64,000 nt of DNA from Seiridium cupressi (Eukaryota; Ascomycota; Sordariomycetes; Amphisphaeriales; Sporocadaceae): NCBI GenBank assembly GCA_036674765.1, contig JARVKI010000086.1, positions 1 to 64,000 of the forward strand, written 5' to 3'. Within the stretch, counting starts at the first letter, position 1. Each line of letters starts with the position of its first letter. Below the pieces are notes generated by a model. It made no database searches. It was not told where the DNA came from and saw only the letters and a program-made list of their open reading frames with translations. The translations under genes and the position numbers were made by a program. Of this stretch, positions 1-10,329 are shown one piece after another.

Positions 1-283
1 ATTATTATTAAAATAAATTTTAAAATAATATATTAATATTAAATTTATATTAATAAAATATATAATAAATATAAAAAATATTAAAATTTAATAAATTTAA
101 TTTAATTAATAATATTCTATTAATTATTATTAATTATATAATTTAATATTTAATATTTATTAAACTCTTTATTAATTATTAATATTATTATAATTAATAA
201 CCTTTTAATTAATTTTATATTCCCGCCTTTTTACGTTTAATATATTAGTTTTATCGTTCGTAACATAAAAGCAGTTATAAATA
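1..283. other. AT-only tract, probable edge of a RIP-type AT-rich block
   Basis: The first 116 bases contain only A and T, and the first G is near 225. The tract is rich in TTAAT/ATTAA words and has no usable reading frame. Around 225-260 the composition changes abruptly to ordinary genic sequence. Such blocks in filamentous ascomycetes usually arise from repeat-induced point mutation of transposons; that origin is inferred. A mitochondrial insertion or an AT-rich centromeric or subtelomeric block is an alternative. Confidence 0.7.
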
Positions 284-834
284 GTGAGCGCTACGAGAGC
301 ACCTCGCACATTTTTCCTTTATTCTGGTGCTAATAACAACGCCTCTGCTGCGTCCGGAAGCACCCAGGTTCTCAAGGAGGTGGGCGGTGTTCCAGGAAAT
401 GAGTGTTTCACTTTCAGAAACAACGGTATGTGCCGACATCGTCATGTATTCCATGACTGCCAGTTCACTAACGGACGACGAAAGGCGAGATAGTGGATGC
501 TGCATGTGTTAACACAGCGGCCGACCGCCAAATAACCCCAACGACCCTCTCGTCCCGGTCCTCTGCCATCAAGGTCCAGCGCACCTTCACGGCCGGGTTC
601 AGGGCAGATCTGGTCGGCGTCGATGCGTGTGTGGGCTTCAACGGCACGCACTTCAGGGCTGAGGACTGTACTGCTTCTGGCATTGAGCTTGTCACCTTCG
701 CCAATGGGGAGCTGGTCGCCAGTGGAGGTGCTTGTGCTAGCGGCCACGATGATCTCGCACAGATGACAGTGGACATCCAGGGGCAGAGCTGTGCAACATA
801 TACCAGTACGGACGTCACGCCTGCCACAGCTTAA
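284..834 (+). pseudogene. 5'-truncated small Cys-containing secreted-type protein
   Basis: Two coding pieces join well: 284-425 and 518-834, across a 92-base intron (426-517) with a GTATGT donor and an ACACAG acceptor, giving 152 residues. There is no ATG: the frame opens at GTG 284, just right of the AT-only tract, so the signal peptide and start are missing or lie behind an unseen intron. The visible protein has five Cys (in NECF, DACV, EDCT, GACA and QSCA contexts) and a beta-rich look typical of small secreted fungal proteins. I do not recognise a named family. It converges on the pheromone receptor, with 64 bases between stop codons. Truncation by the spreading AT block is my inference; a real first exon upstream cannot be excluded. 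Confidence 0.5.
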
Positions 835-898
835 ATATTTCGCTCGTGGTGTTCGAGGTTTATTAGCATTACCTGGCTTTCTAGCTTGTATACCATTA

Positions 899-2167
899 TC
901 ATAGTTCCCTTGAATGGTGACTCGGCTCGGTCGGACCTCGTCCCTCGAGGATGACTGAAATGTCTTGCCTCACTTGTATTCCCAACTCCCCATCACCAGT
1001 GCCTCCTCCGACACTTTGTCTCCTGTATCCATGATACGGCCCTCTTCCACCGCTTTGTACGGAATTCGCCCTGGTCGTCGCGGCCGAAGCCATGAAGCTA
1101 CCTGCCGTGCGACTGTCGATGGTGTTCTCCGCCAGTGAGTTATGCGGCTTCAACATCTGGACCGGCGCACTGCCAAACAGTGAGAATTGATGTGAGGTTT
1201 GGTGCGAAGAGGGTCCCGACCCAGGGCCCGTGTATCTGGCAATAAGTGCGATCAGGGGGAGGCCAATGACGACAAGCGTCATGGCCCAGGATCCGGCATC
1301 GAATGGAAGAATGTGCCACCCGCTGAAGCCGGATGCTACATCGAGACCTGCAAATATAGCTGTACGCGGTCAGCGACCTGTTTTCAATATTGATGGCTCT
1401 GAGCATTGCTTACTTGGCAATATCATCAGGATCCCATTGCCGACAGCCAAGATCTCCAAGCTCGTGAGGCCTCGTTCCATCCTCGTCAATATGCCCCTCG
1501 TGGCGATTAGATGCAGGCTCAGGTCGAAAGCAAATATGCCGCAGAAGTAGAAGATGGAAAGGGCGCCCATCACCGTCGCTGCTAGTCCCACAGCATCCAG
1601 CGGGATTGGCAAAGTGTTGGTGCGCAGCGCCCAAGTGTAGTGTACCACCCACAGGGTCTTGACTGCAATGGTCGCTATGGCGAGGACAATCGCAGAAGCC
1701 CTCACGGCATATCTCCAGCTGTCCGGCCAGGCCTTGATGAGTCCCCAGCTCTGCATGATCAGCGCCGTCAGGATGAGGGCGAACTGCACAACCGTGAATG
1801 CGTTCCCTACGACATTCGTATTGAAGTATTCCAAGCTCAGCGCATTCCGGTCCTTGGTCCAAACCACGTAGAACTCGGCCAGCGGGCCGGGGAAGTACTG
1901 GATGATCAGGCTCAAACGCACGACAGCGACTACGAGCGCGCTGAGGTGCACGATGTTGATGGCCCTGCGCAGGCGGTTCAGCGGGATCAGGAGCAGCACC
2001 ATCAACAGCGCCATCAGGCATAGGCCTAACTGCACACCCCAGCTAATGCACAGGTTTGCAGTCCGCACCCTCTGCGCGTCGATGACGACCATGGAGATTT
2101 TGATCGACGTCTGGCCATCGGGCCCGAGGATGGTAAAGTTCTGGAGTTTAGGGTTGAAGGGCGGCAT
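899..2167 (-). CDS. ste2: Ste2-type alpha-pheromone receptor (GPCR)
   Basis: Seven-transmembrane receptor of the Ste2 class (called pre-2 in Neurospora), which senses the alpha-factor-type mating peptide at the plasma membrane and signals through a G protein. Exons are 1414-2167 and 899-1359; the 54-base intron (1360-1413) has a GTAAGC donor. The product has 404 residues. The extracellular N-terminus carries the typical FNPKLQNFTILGPDG stretch, TM1 begins near residue 37, and the TM6 region reads LTSLEILAVGNGILMILP. The intron lies just after this Pro, and exon 2 restores TM6-TM7 (SWAMTLVVIGLPLIALIARY) and a Ser/Gly-rich cytoplasmic tail. I chose the ATG at 2167 because family N-termini are short; an in-frame ATG 69 codons upstream is less likely. 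The gene is intact with no stop or frameshift. Nearest neighbours are unrelated to mating. Confidence 0.85.
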
Positions 2168-3364
2168 TCTCGTGTTTTTGCGTCGGCTCAAGGGGCCGCT
2201 GTCATGGAAGTGAGCGAATCGCTGTTCAGCGGCATGTTCTATGCCGTGCGTTTGGGTGGTTCTGGATATGTTGCGTGGCGTTGGTGATGCATGAGGGAGT
2301 GTCTTTTCGCCCCCTGTGTCCGGACGTACGGTATTTCCCTCAGACAGGTTTGATACTTGCAAGAATGCTTCCAAGGCGTGCGCCCATTGTTTGGCTGACA
2401 GCGAGTGCCGCTGAAGGGCATGCTGCGAGACTTTGTCTCAGACGGTGGAGGCCAGGCCGATCCCTGGCTAGGTACGCAAACGGCGTCTTGAAAAGCAACG
2501 TGAATTATGAGCGAAAAAGGGGGTCCTCTAGCAACACGAAGCTCAAGAGGCGCATGTGGGGTCGCATTGATGATGAAATGCTTTTTCTCAATAGCTGAAC
2601 ATCGCGCCCTATGTTTTTGGACCAAAAAAAGCATTATATTACGGGGGTCTGGACTCCAATTTGAGTGTTCTGAGGCCCAGGTACATGTAGGAATTAGAGT
2701 TGCACTACAGGCGCGGTTGAGGCTTTATACTTCTTCCGCGCTTGGGACTTGATTGGCGCACAAGGTCTGATTTCCCCGAAGTATCGGCCTCATCAAAGCA
2801 TGTTTCTGTCACGAGCCTTGTTGTATAAGCAAGCACTAGACTAGTAGGTGTGTAACTCGAGTCTAAAATATCGGAAGAGTCGCCGACTCCACGTGGCCAA
2901 TCACCTAGGAGCGAGTGTTTAGTGCAAAAGTCTGTACGTCTCTTCATCTCAAACACCAGAATCTAATACAGACTCTCAACATATGTAAAACTTGAGTAGG
3001 AGACCATTACCCGCATTAAACCTCATCTGTTAGATGCCTCTCGACTCTTGCCTTTGTCGTCTTACAAGTTGGGGGAAGTGTACCAGCCGCTTCCTTCACC
3101 ATCCACTCATACCAAATATCTGAAGGGTATTCCGTAATCTTGACTTATGAATTCCGAGCCAAGGATGCTTCGAACAGTCTTGTAAGTGATTCCTGCTGAT
3201 TCCTTCCTCGGCTGTCAATCCGCCCGACTAAGTACTGTTCGAGCTCCGATTAGGAGCAGCCTCGGCACCACCAACGGTACCGCGGTCACTGTGATGATTG
3301 CCCATGCTGCTTGAGATTTTTCTAGGTCCTCACGCAGATTTCTCCGACTACCCACAGCGCTCCT
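2168..3364. other. Intergenic region, upstream of ste2
   Basis: About 1.2 kb between the ste2 start and the stop of the next minus-strand gene. Only short, low-quality frames are present on both strands. It should hold the ste2 promoter and the 3' end of the 3365 gene; I see no recognisable control motif or RNA gene. Confidence 0.5.
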
Positions 3365-3916
3365 TCAAACCGGATCGTGGTCCGCTTGGATGATCGAACT
3401 GGAGCTTGTAGACCTAGATCGCTGCGATTTGGGCTTTGCTTCACCCGCGTGCTGCTCCTCTCCCTCCTCGGGGCTCTCCACAGTATGCCTCGACCTTTCG
3501 TCTGGCGATCTAGATGGCCCAGTTGGTGTCTCAGACGTGTTGGATGGGCTCGAGTCATTCTTTGAGCCTTGGCCGTTCTCCGTCTCGGATTTGCCTGGGC
3601 TCTCGTGCGACTGTTGCCTGTCTTCAATCTCGGCTATGATCAGGGACTCTCGCCTATCCGCTGGACTGGGCTGGAGTGCAGTCGCACCATAACTCGCGGC
3701 CTGCTGGTAATCACTTGCCTCGGATGTCCCAGGAATAGGCTCAGATAACAATGGTGCAGATTCACCTCCGACCGGTAAACCACGTTCTGCGTCCCTTGAC
3801 CTATGTCTGGGAAGATAGCGCCGGATTCCCAGCGATATAAGGAAGAGTATCAAGATGAGCAGGAATGCGACGCCGACCACGCCGACAAATTGGGGTGTAG
3901 TCGATGGATCAGCCAT
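3365..3916 (-). CDS. Orphan single-pass membrane protein with acidic Ser-rich tail
   Basis: Uninterrupted frame of 183 residues from the ATG at 3916 (in-frame ATGs at 3928 and 3943 would add 4 or 9 residues). Residues about 10-31 (FVGVVGVAFLLILILFLI) form one strong membrane helix, followed by a basic stop-transfer patch (RRYLPRHRSR). Together they suggest a short outside N-terminus and a cytoplasmic tail. The rest is low-complexity Ser/Glu/Pro/Gln-rich sequence with an SRSTSSSS run near the end, probably disordered. I recognise no domain, so no function is proposed. Support for it being real: the membrane segment, the clean frame, and a mid-length acidic tail unlikely to arise by chance. No introns are needed. 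Confidence 0.55.
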   Translation of the reverse strand: MADPSTTPQFVGVVGVAFLLILILFLISLGIRRYLPRHRSRDAERGLPVGGESAPLLSEPIPGTSEASDYQQAASYGATALQPSPADRRESLIIAEIEDRQQSHESPGKSETENGQGSKNDSSPSNTSETPTGPSRSPDERSRHTVESPEEGEEQHAGEAKPKSQRSRSTSSSSIIQADHDPV

Positions 3917-5628
3917 GCTTAAATCCATCTTCTCATTGAGCACCGCCCTCGTGCCCGGACTTTCTGGAATATAGAATGATGAGCAAAAGTGTGGCGGGAA
4001 TGTTTTTTATCTATCAAATACCACGGATGGGTTATCTCCAGGGTGCATGAAGGCGTGCGAGAGGGGTCAGGCCTAGTCATGCGGTGCAACCTGGGGTATA
4101 TGTGGTGTAACATGATAGCAAATTCCCCGGTCGTTAAGGGTCCAGAGCGCATTTTTCAATCCGCCAAATTAGGTTTAGCTGTATGCTGCTTTTACTCAGG
4201 GCTTGGGTTGGTAGATTGTGCATGAGTAGAATTTGTTTGACCATTTAGGTTGTCTCCATCGTACCTGAGTCATCGCGGAATGACAACTACCATGGTTTTA
4301 TGAATTGCTTGCTATTACGGAGTCGCTCCCATTTGGAATTGTTTTCGAATGCTAGAGGAAATATACCCGGATAATGTAATCGGTCAGCTTATCTTCGGTT
4401 ATAGACGATTTATTAATTTCGTAATTTACCTTAACACGACGAGAACATTTCGTCAAGTGGCAGTCCGCCAGCAATGGTATCAAAGTAGCCTAAATAGTAC
4501 AATTACTATATCTTATAGAAGAAGTTATGAAGAGACTTGGGCAAGGCGGTTTTGCAGGCCGGTTCAGATTGATGCACGAGTTAAGAAGTGTTGTGCCCAG
4601 CACGTATTGCATAACAATTCATCAATTCATACGGTGACTCTCTGGTTTTCTCGGCCTTGGGACCCGAATTCCCGACTTGCATCGTGGAAACCAAACCATT
4701 TCTATCAATCTGTTATGTCACAAATTATCTTATGCCTGTAAAAAACGAAAGACTGTCAACTAGTCTCGGTGGTTCTTCAATCATTTCTAATTCTCACACC
4801 TGATTTGGCCTGTTTGAAGATTGGATAATTGAGGAGGCCTGCCTTGGTAGCCTGGGCTGGTACCTTCTGTGGTGTCACCAAACATGATGGTTTCAAAAGA
4901 CGGCGAGTGGCCAGACTATATGACATAAAGCTTAATTCGTCCACTGCGAACAGCTCTAATACGAACAGTTCTGGTTGACGGGTGACAAAAGTCAGCGAGA
5001 ACTGATGCTACATTTCGTGCGAATCAAAAGAGCGTAGAGTCGTGCGAATGTGGATTAACCTATTTGAGTGCCTACAGATTTCCTATATTAGGATAGTGCT
5101 TGCCTGGAAAAACACATACCAGGTTATGCTAGTATGCTGCTGCTCGGAATCCTCTCGAGTGGGTATCTCACGACAAATCTGTTATCACTCATCAGTTGGG
5201 ATAGAGAACTATAAACATAACACACACAAAGATGGACAGAAAGAGCGACTTTGAGAGAAGACAGAGTGGAGTCAAACCTTTGAGAACATGAAATATAACG
5301 AGAGGTGGTAATACAGCTCATCATCCACTGGATCGATCACCTTGGGCATATACCTAGTGTGCCATTCCTCCTGGAGGGCAGCATCAAAGCACGTCTCGAG
5401 TCGGCCTACCCGTCATGCTTTGCAGTAGTCAGTAGAAGTTGTGTAAGGTGCGAAACTATCTTCTGCTCTATCTAAGGAATGAAACCCTATTAAATAGGTC
5501 TATACCATATACTGCCTTATTAGGCAGTCTATGGTCCAAACAAAGGTCCTAATAGGCCACAGGCTGTTAGGCACCGGTATACAAAGCCCAACCAGATAGA
5601 CTGGAAGGTTCTGGCAGTCATTTACAAG
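3917..5628. other. Intergenic region with no supported gene
   Basis: About 1.7 kb, moderately AT-rich. The longest frame (4349-4741, +, 130 codons) has no recognisable domain and unnatural composition, and I do not call it. From about 5480 to 5600 there are repeated AGGCAGT/TAGGCC-like words but no clear repeat unit. Confidence 0.4.
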
Positions 5629-6290
5629 TTACTCCCCATACCATGGATACCAACCGGATTGGTTCCAGTCCAGAATTGCAATCGCCTTCGGATTAGGCCC
5701 CTCAGACAGAAGAATGTTGGGAGGGCAAGAGTCGTTGTGGGTGAACACTATTGGTACTTGGTCACTGATTTCGATGTCACATGCATCGTGGAACCTTTGA
5801 ACTGCATCCAAACCCAGAAACGGGTCTGCAAACTCTGGATGAGGAGAAACATAGATGTCGTTAAGTGGGCGTTCACCCATACTTCCTGCCTGGGTCAGGT
5901 ATACTTGCCCATGTGGGGGTGCTCAAGAGGTGCAGGTGCATTACCAATATAGATGTCTACTTGGCCTTTCAGCAGCCGATGCATCGAAACCTGAGTTTCT
6001 GCCTCGGTTACAGTAACATCGGCTTCATATTTGACAACCATATCAAGAGAGGGAATCGTGACGGGACACGGACGATTGAATAGAGTGGCCCGATCATGAC
6101 CGGACAACTCATTAAGCGCTCGCACTTATGCTGGCGACGGGAGTGCAGGGGCTCGTTGGTCCCGGAAGAAGCTAGACTCTGGGAAGACTTTTGCATTGGG
6201 GCTGGGGCCTGCTGCGCGAGCGCTCGCTTCCAGACCTTGAGTTTCTGCCACGGAGGCTGAAAGGCGAAGGATTTCATAGCGGGTTTTAAA
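5629..6290 (-). pseudogene. Decayed aminoglycoside-phosphotransferase (APH)-fold kinase
   Basis: Pieces of a fungal APH-family small-molecule kinase lie in order on the minus strand. From about 6290 to 6126 there is a lead-in ending SSFFRDQRAPALPSPA, then an in-frame TAA (6126-6128) where a codon such as GAA would be expected. Then comes a piece with HDRATLFNRPCPVTIPSLD and VVKYEADVTV (6125 to about 5900), and after a frame change near 5890-5900 a third piece with RPLNDIYV, the catalytic-loop-like VIFTH-type segment VPIVFTHNDSCPPNILL, and AILDWNQSGWYP. Between LLKGQV and DIYIGN roughly 50-60 family residues (hinge and N-lobe end) seem to be missing. The frame stops right after GWYPWYGE, short of the usual C-terminus. 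The combined lesions argue for a pseudogene, not introns. No substrate can be assigned. Confidence 0.7.
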
Positions 6291-7025
6291 CTATAGTTCA
6301 ATGCAGTTGGTTCAGACTTGGTGACTGTTGGTAGCAGAGTAGGTGTTGTTTGATGGTATATGATAAATGAAGTGAGGTTTGAAAACCAAGGATTGATACG
6401 GGCGCGAACCTTTTTTCTCCGTTCTCAATAGATCACTCGCCAACATGGTGTTGACACCAAGCACCATTCTACTATGCTTTCACCCAACACAGTTCGTAAG
6501 CAATCTACATGTCCGTAATGTATTGTGGCCAGTTTAAAATTGACTTTGATTCCACAGTTTTGCCAGCTCGCAGTCTTATTTATACAGGTCAAACTCAGGC
6601 AGAACCCCGAACTAGGCTCAGTCTTAAAGCAGCGTTGTTCAGGACTGCTCTACTTGTGTGGTGATTGGACGATATGACGCGAGTGCGTGCATATGCAGTA
6701 ATTGTTCCATTTTTATCGACAACACTGATTGGCGGCTGCTTGGTATTGGGGAAGGTCATCGGGTGCCAATATGTTGGAGTGCATGCCACTTTGGTGATCG
6801 GCGCTGATAGCCAGGCTCTAGACCATTCGGCTAGTTCGTGTTGCTGTCCCGCATGACCTAAATATCAGCTTCGAGTTCGGAGTACTATATACACTGCCAG
6901 CGCCATCCCAAATACCGTGAATATTAGCTTAGTGTTCATACGACCTTTTGCTGCCCAAATGTCGGAAAGGTTCGCTGTCTATTAGCTAACATGGAGAATA
7001 GATCTGTATTCAACCAGAATCTACA
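6291..7025. other. Intergenic region
   Basis: About 0.7 kb between the APH pseudogene and the stop codon of the FAD monooxygenase. No gene, repeat or RNA structure recognised. Confidence 0.4.
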
Positions 7026-8426
7026 TTATGATGTTGGTTTGGTAGATTGTGTAAATCTAGTCGCCAATTGTTCTGTCTCTGTAGCCTTCTGATTTACTGC
7101 ATCCCTTTCAAATCCAGCAATGGCCTTGTACGCCGCGCCGATACCCTCCAATTCCTCCCTCGGGATGATGTCGTAGACGTTCTCAAAGCCATTCGGTGCG
7201 CGCTCATGGGCCAGCTGTAACACATGGTCGGGTCCATTGGCTCTGTTTGCCATTACAATCTGAGCAGTAGGCGGCAGACGCAGATCCTGATATGCCTGTA
7301 GTGCGGCTGGAATGTCACCAGGCTTCTCAACCAGGCATTTGGCAAGAGTCTCAGCATCGATGATAGCCTGTGTCGCGCCATTAGATCCGATGGGATACAT
7401 TCTAGACCAGATGTTAGCGGTCGTTTGCTCTGAAATGGACGTGATATGGGATACGCACGCATGAGCAGCATCCCCAAGTAGAGTGAGTCGGTCGAAAGAC
7501 CATCTATCGACTGGATCCCGATCACACATGGGAAATTCGAAGACCCTCTCTGTGCTATCGATCAGCTCTTTCATTTGGAGGCCGCCGCATTTCCACTCGG
7601 AGAATGGACCGGCAAACCTTTCCTTCGGCACCGTTTTCGTCCAATCTGCAGGCGGCGGAGTCATGTCTGGGTCGTTCTCGTCACGGACTCGGAGCTCTGC
7701 TATCCAATTGACCAGCGATTTCCCCTCTCGAGCTGACCTGCCACTGATGGGGTAGGCGATGAACTTTTGGTTCGCATGCCCTGCCCAAATCATTGAGGCT
7801 CCTGTCAGATATGGCTCACGCTCGAGGCAGCCACGCCAGAGAATACGTCCTGAAAACCGTGGCGGCCCCTCCTTGGGGTACAACAAGCGTCGTGCTGTGC
7901 TGTTGATGCCATCTGCCGCTATGAGAACACTTCCCGTCATAGCTGGTATTTCTGCCTGAGTGTCACTGCCACGACGACCAAAACTTGCAGTGATTGAGTT
8001 CTCCTCGTGTGAGTAGCCTATTAAAGCGTGGCTTAAATGCACACGGTCGGCTCCAATACGCTCCTTCACCACATCCAACAGAAGCATTTGGAATTCTCCT
8101 CGGTGTATCGAAAATTGAGGAATCGTGTATCCTGCCCCAACGCCACGTGGTTCCGAAAGGATGGAGTTCCCATGCCGACTGTAGAAGTTGAGCTCCTTAG
8201 TCTCGACACCAATTTCGTGTAGTTTCGGCAACAGACCCAGGTTCCGCAGGATCAACACTGCTGATGGCTGAACATTGATTCCGACACCAAGGGTGGTGAG
8301 CTGCGAGCTCGCTTCAAAGATGTGTATGTCTGTGAAGCCGGCAGCATGTAACGACAGAGCCGCACTGAGACCGCCTATTCCTGCTCCGGCAATGAGTATG
8401 CGCGGTTGGGGATTCAGGGACGACAT
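7026..8426 (-). CDS. FAD-dependent monooxygenase, salicylate-hydroxylase type
   Basis: Predicted flavoprotein hydroxylase (PHBH-like FAD_binding_3 family) that would hydroxylate an aromatic or related small substrate using NAD(P)H and O2. Exons 7459-8426 and 7026-7401 give 447 residues. The N-terminal Rossmann motif GAGIGGLSAAL sits right after the chosen ATG at 8426 (another in-frame ATG lies 15 codons upstream). Near the middle SVLIAADGINS matches the DG motif, and the C-terminal FAD/NADPH motif reads GDAAHAMYPIGSNGATQAI after splicing. The intron (7402-7458, 57 bases, GTGCGT...GCTAAC...CTAG) is a multiple of three with no stop, so an unspliced read adds 19 residues inside this motif and would probably inactivate it. 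No tailoring or regulator genes lie beside it, so a cluster role is not supported. Confidence 0.85.
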   Translation of the reverse strand: MSSLNPQPRILIAGAGIGGLSAALSLHAAGFTDIHIFEASSQLTTLGVGINVQPSAVLILRNLGLLPKLHEIGVETKELNFYSRHGNSILSEPRGVGAGYTIPQFSIHRGEFQMLLLDVVKERIGADRVHLSHALIGYSHEENSITASFGRRGSDTQAEIPAMTGSVLIAADGINSTARRLLYPKEGPPRFSGRILWRGCLEREPYLTGASMIWAGHANQKFIAYPISGRSAREGKSLVNWIAELRVRDENDPDMTPPPADWTKTVPKERFAGPFSEWKCGGLQMKELIDSTERVFEFPMCDRDPVDRWSFDRLTLLGDAAHACVSHITSISEQTTANIWSRMYPIGSNGATQAIIDAETLAKCLVEKPGDIPAALQAYQDLRLPPTAQIVMANRANGPDHVLQLAHERAPNGFENVYDIIPREELEGIGAAYKAIAGFERDAVNQKATETEQLATRFTQSTKPTS

Positions 8427-9565
8427 GCTGGTCTCGATAGTAGGATATGCAAGGCACCAACGCACTCGCACAGCTTCGACACAATTTGCATTGACAGTCA
8501 GAATAGGGTGAATAAGTTGTCTCCTCGGTGCTATATGTCGACTCTCAAAGAATTCTGTGTGTTTATTGCGAAGTCGGCCCTAGCCCCCCGCCAAATTGGA
8601 CCCATTGGCACGCAAATGTGACCGCCGTGGAGTCTGGGGAAGATCCACCATCATTCGAGACCTTGACCTCTTGTAGGTATTTGAGATGGTTTGGGCTCTG
8701 TGGAGATCTGCTCATTGAGATCTCCCGAAATGAGTTCGTCACACAACCCGCAAAGATCATAGATGAATACAAGCCCTCGAAGAAATGAGCGCAATTTGGA
8801 ACATACTACTAGATACCACTCGACATGGGCTGCGTCTCGCAATATTTAACATTTGAGGAGGATCTTGACAAAGGTATTCTCCAGAGGCTAATTAGGGTGA
8901 TGCAGATCCGGCATCTAGGTACGGTAACTCGGTTTTTCGGATGTAACTTCAAATAGACTGGCGTACAGATGCGTCATGACATGCGTGGGTCTAACGGGAT
9001 GTCCCGAACAACACGATTCTCGAGCCAGGTCTATCTCCAGCTATCTAGACAGGCCCAAAACAGCGACTTTCATCAAAAGCTTCCCCCGTTCCTGTGGACT
9101 ATAACCATTAAACTACCCATCAGTAGACAAGAAATCTGTGGAAAGTGTAACCGTAGTCTTGTCAACCAAATTGTAATGTTCTCGCTAGAGACCAAGGAAT
9201 AACCGACGAGTTACATGTAGCGATTGTTCCCACTACATCGCGTTCCTTTACCAGGCCAGGGCCAGTTCCCAAGTGTCCATTTTATGTCAAGAAAAATTGG
9301 TGGTGCTCGTTTCTTTTACTTCCTGAATTACATGATCTTCACCGGCCCAAGAGTCGGCTGGAGAGAGGACTGACTACGGCTTGGCTCATTGACACTTCCA
9401 CGTTCCATAGCACAATATTCATTACACCATTGGACGCTGGTTCCGGAAGAAAAATTATAGTCTCCGGAGAATAATCCGTGCACGGGGGAATATAATCAAT
9501 TCATGGTATCGCACTATGGGAAATCCCTCCGGTTATATGTCTTCGCCCGTTCCGTTTACCATTGG
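8427..9565. other. Intergenic region
   Basis: About 1.1 kb containing the monooxygenase promoter side and the 3' flank of the GNAT gene. Short overlapping frames at 8528-8842 on both strands lack family features. Nothing else recognised. Confidence 0.4.
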
Positions 9566-10329
9566 CTACTCTCCACGTCGTTTAACCATCGCGTGCGATC
9601 TTTGCCCCAGAGCCTCCTCGGAGCAAATATCTGTGAAACCTAGTTTTCTATACAAAAGTGCGCCAGCAGACGATGCTATCAAGAAGACGTCCTTGCCGTC
9701 CTTGTCAGCCTGCTCAATGCCCCATCGAGCAAGTACTGTGCCAATACCTTTCCCCTGATGGTCAGGATCGACCGCAATGGAATTAGCCCCTGGAGTTGGA
9801 AGTCAGTATCTGAGCCCAGTTTCCAATATGGGCGAAGCAAGAGGAGGGAAGTCATACACCACATCCTCTTTGTGCTCCCCTCGCCCACAAACTCATCCAC
9901 AGCTGCTTCAAGCTTCTTGGTGCACTCAAAGTGTGCCCTGTAAGCTTCCGGGTCCATTCCAGCTGGCAGCGCCGCCGCGCGTTCCTTCCATGTCTTCTTC
10001 TTGGCCGGCTCGCTGTCCGCCTCGTCCACCGGTGCCATCCACTCGGCGCAACCGACCATCACTTCGTCTCCTGAGGGCGTATCCTGCACGGCGACGATGT
10101 AATACATGTGAGGTTTCATTTTGAGGAAGTCCCTCTCGAAGCGGGATGTCCTGAAAGCAAGATAGTCACCGGAGCCCGGTATTGTTTTGAGGTGCTCCGG
10201 GAACAGGATGGTTTGAACCTTGTTTGGCGCGAATGCCCGGTGCAAGATGTCGACCATTGTGGGAATATCTTCTTTGGTGGCTACGCGGATGCGAATTGGA
10301 GTGGTGCTCGCCATATTGAGATTGTTCAT
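9566..10329 (-). CDS. GNAT-family N-acetyltransferase
   Basis: Acetyl-CoA-dependent N-acetyltransferase of unknown substrate, probably cytosolic. Exons 9858-10329 and 9566-9789 with a 68-base intron (9790-9857, GTATGA donor, CTCCAG acceptor) give 231 residues. The N-terminus (RIRVATKEDIPTMVDILHRA) is the usual first strand and helix of the fold. Splicing restores motif A, NSIAVDPDHQGKGIGTVLA, with the acetyl-CoA pyrophosphate-binding Q-x-x-G-x-G pattern, followed by LIASSAGALLYRKLGF, the typical C-terminal motif. Without splicing the frame runs into unrelated residues, which confirms the intron. Start ambiguity: ATG 10329 or 10314, differing by five residues. The 47-residue Lys/Glu-rich insert in the middle is common in fungal members. 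Confidence 0.85.

Noticed and set aside
4349..4741. 130-codon + frame as a gene
   Set aside because: Odd composition, no domain, no splice or start context, in an AT-richer intergenic stretch.
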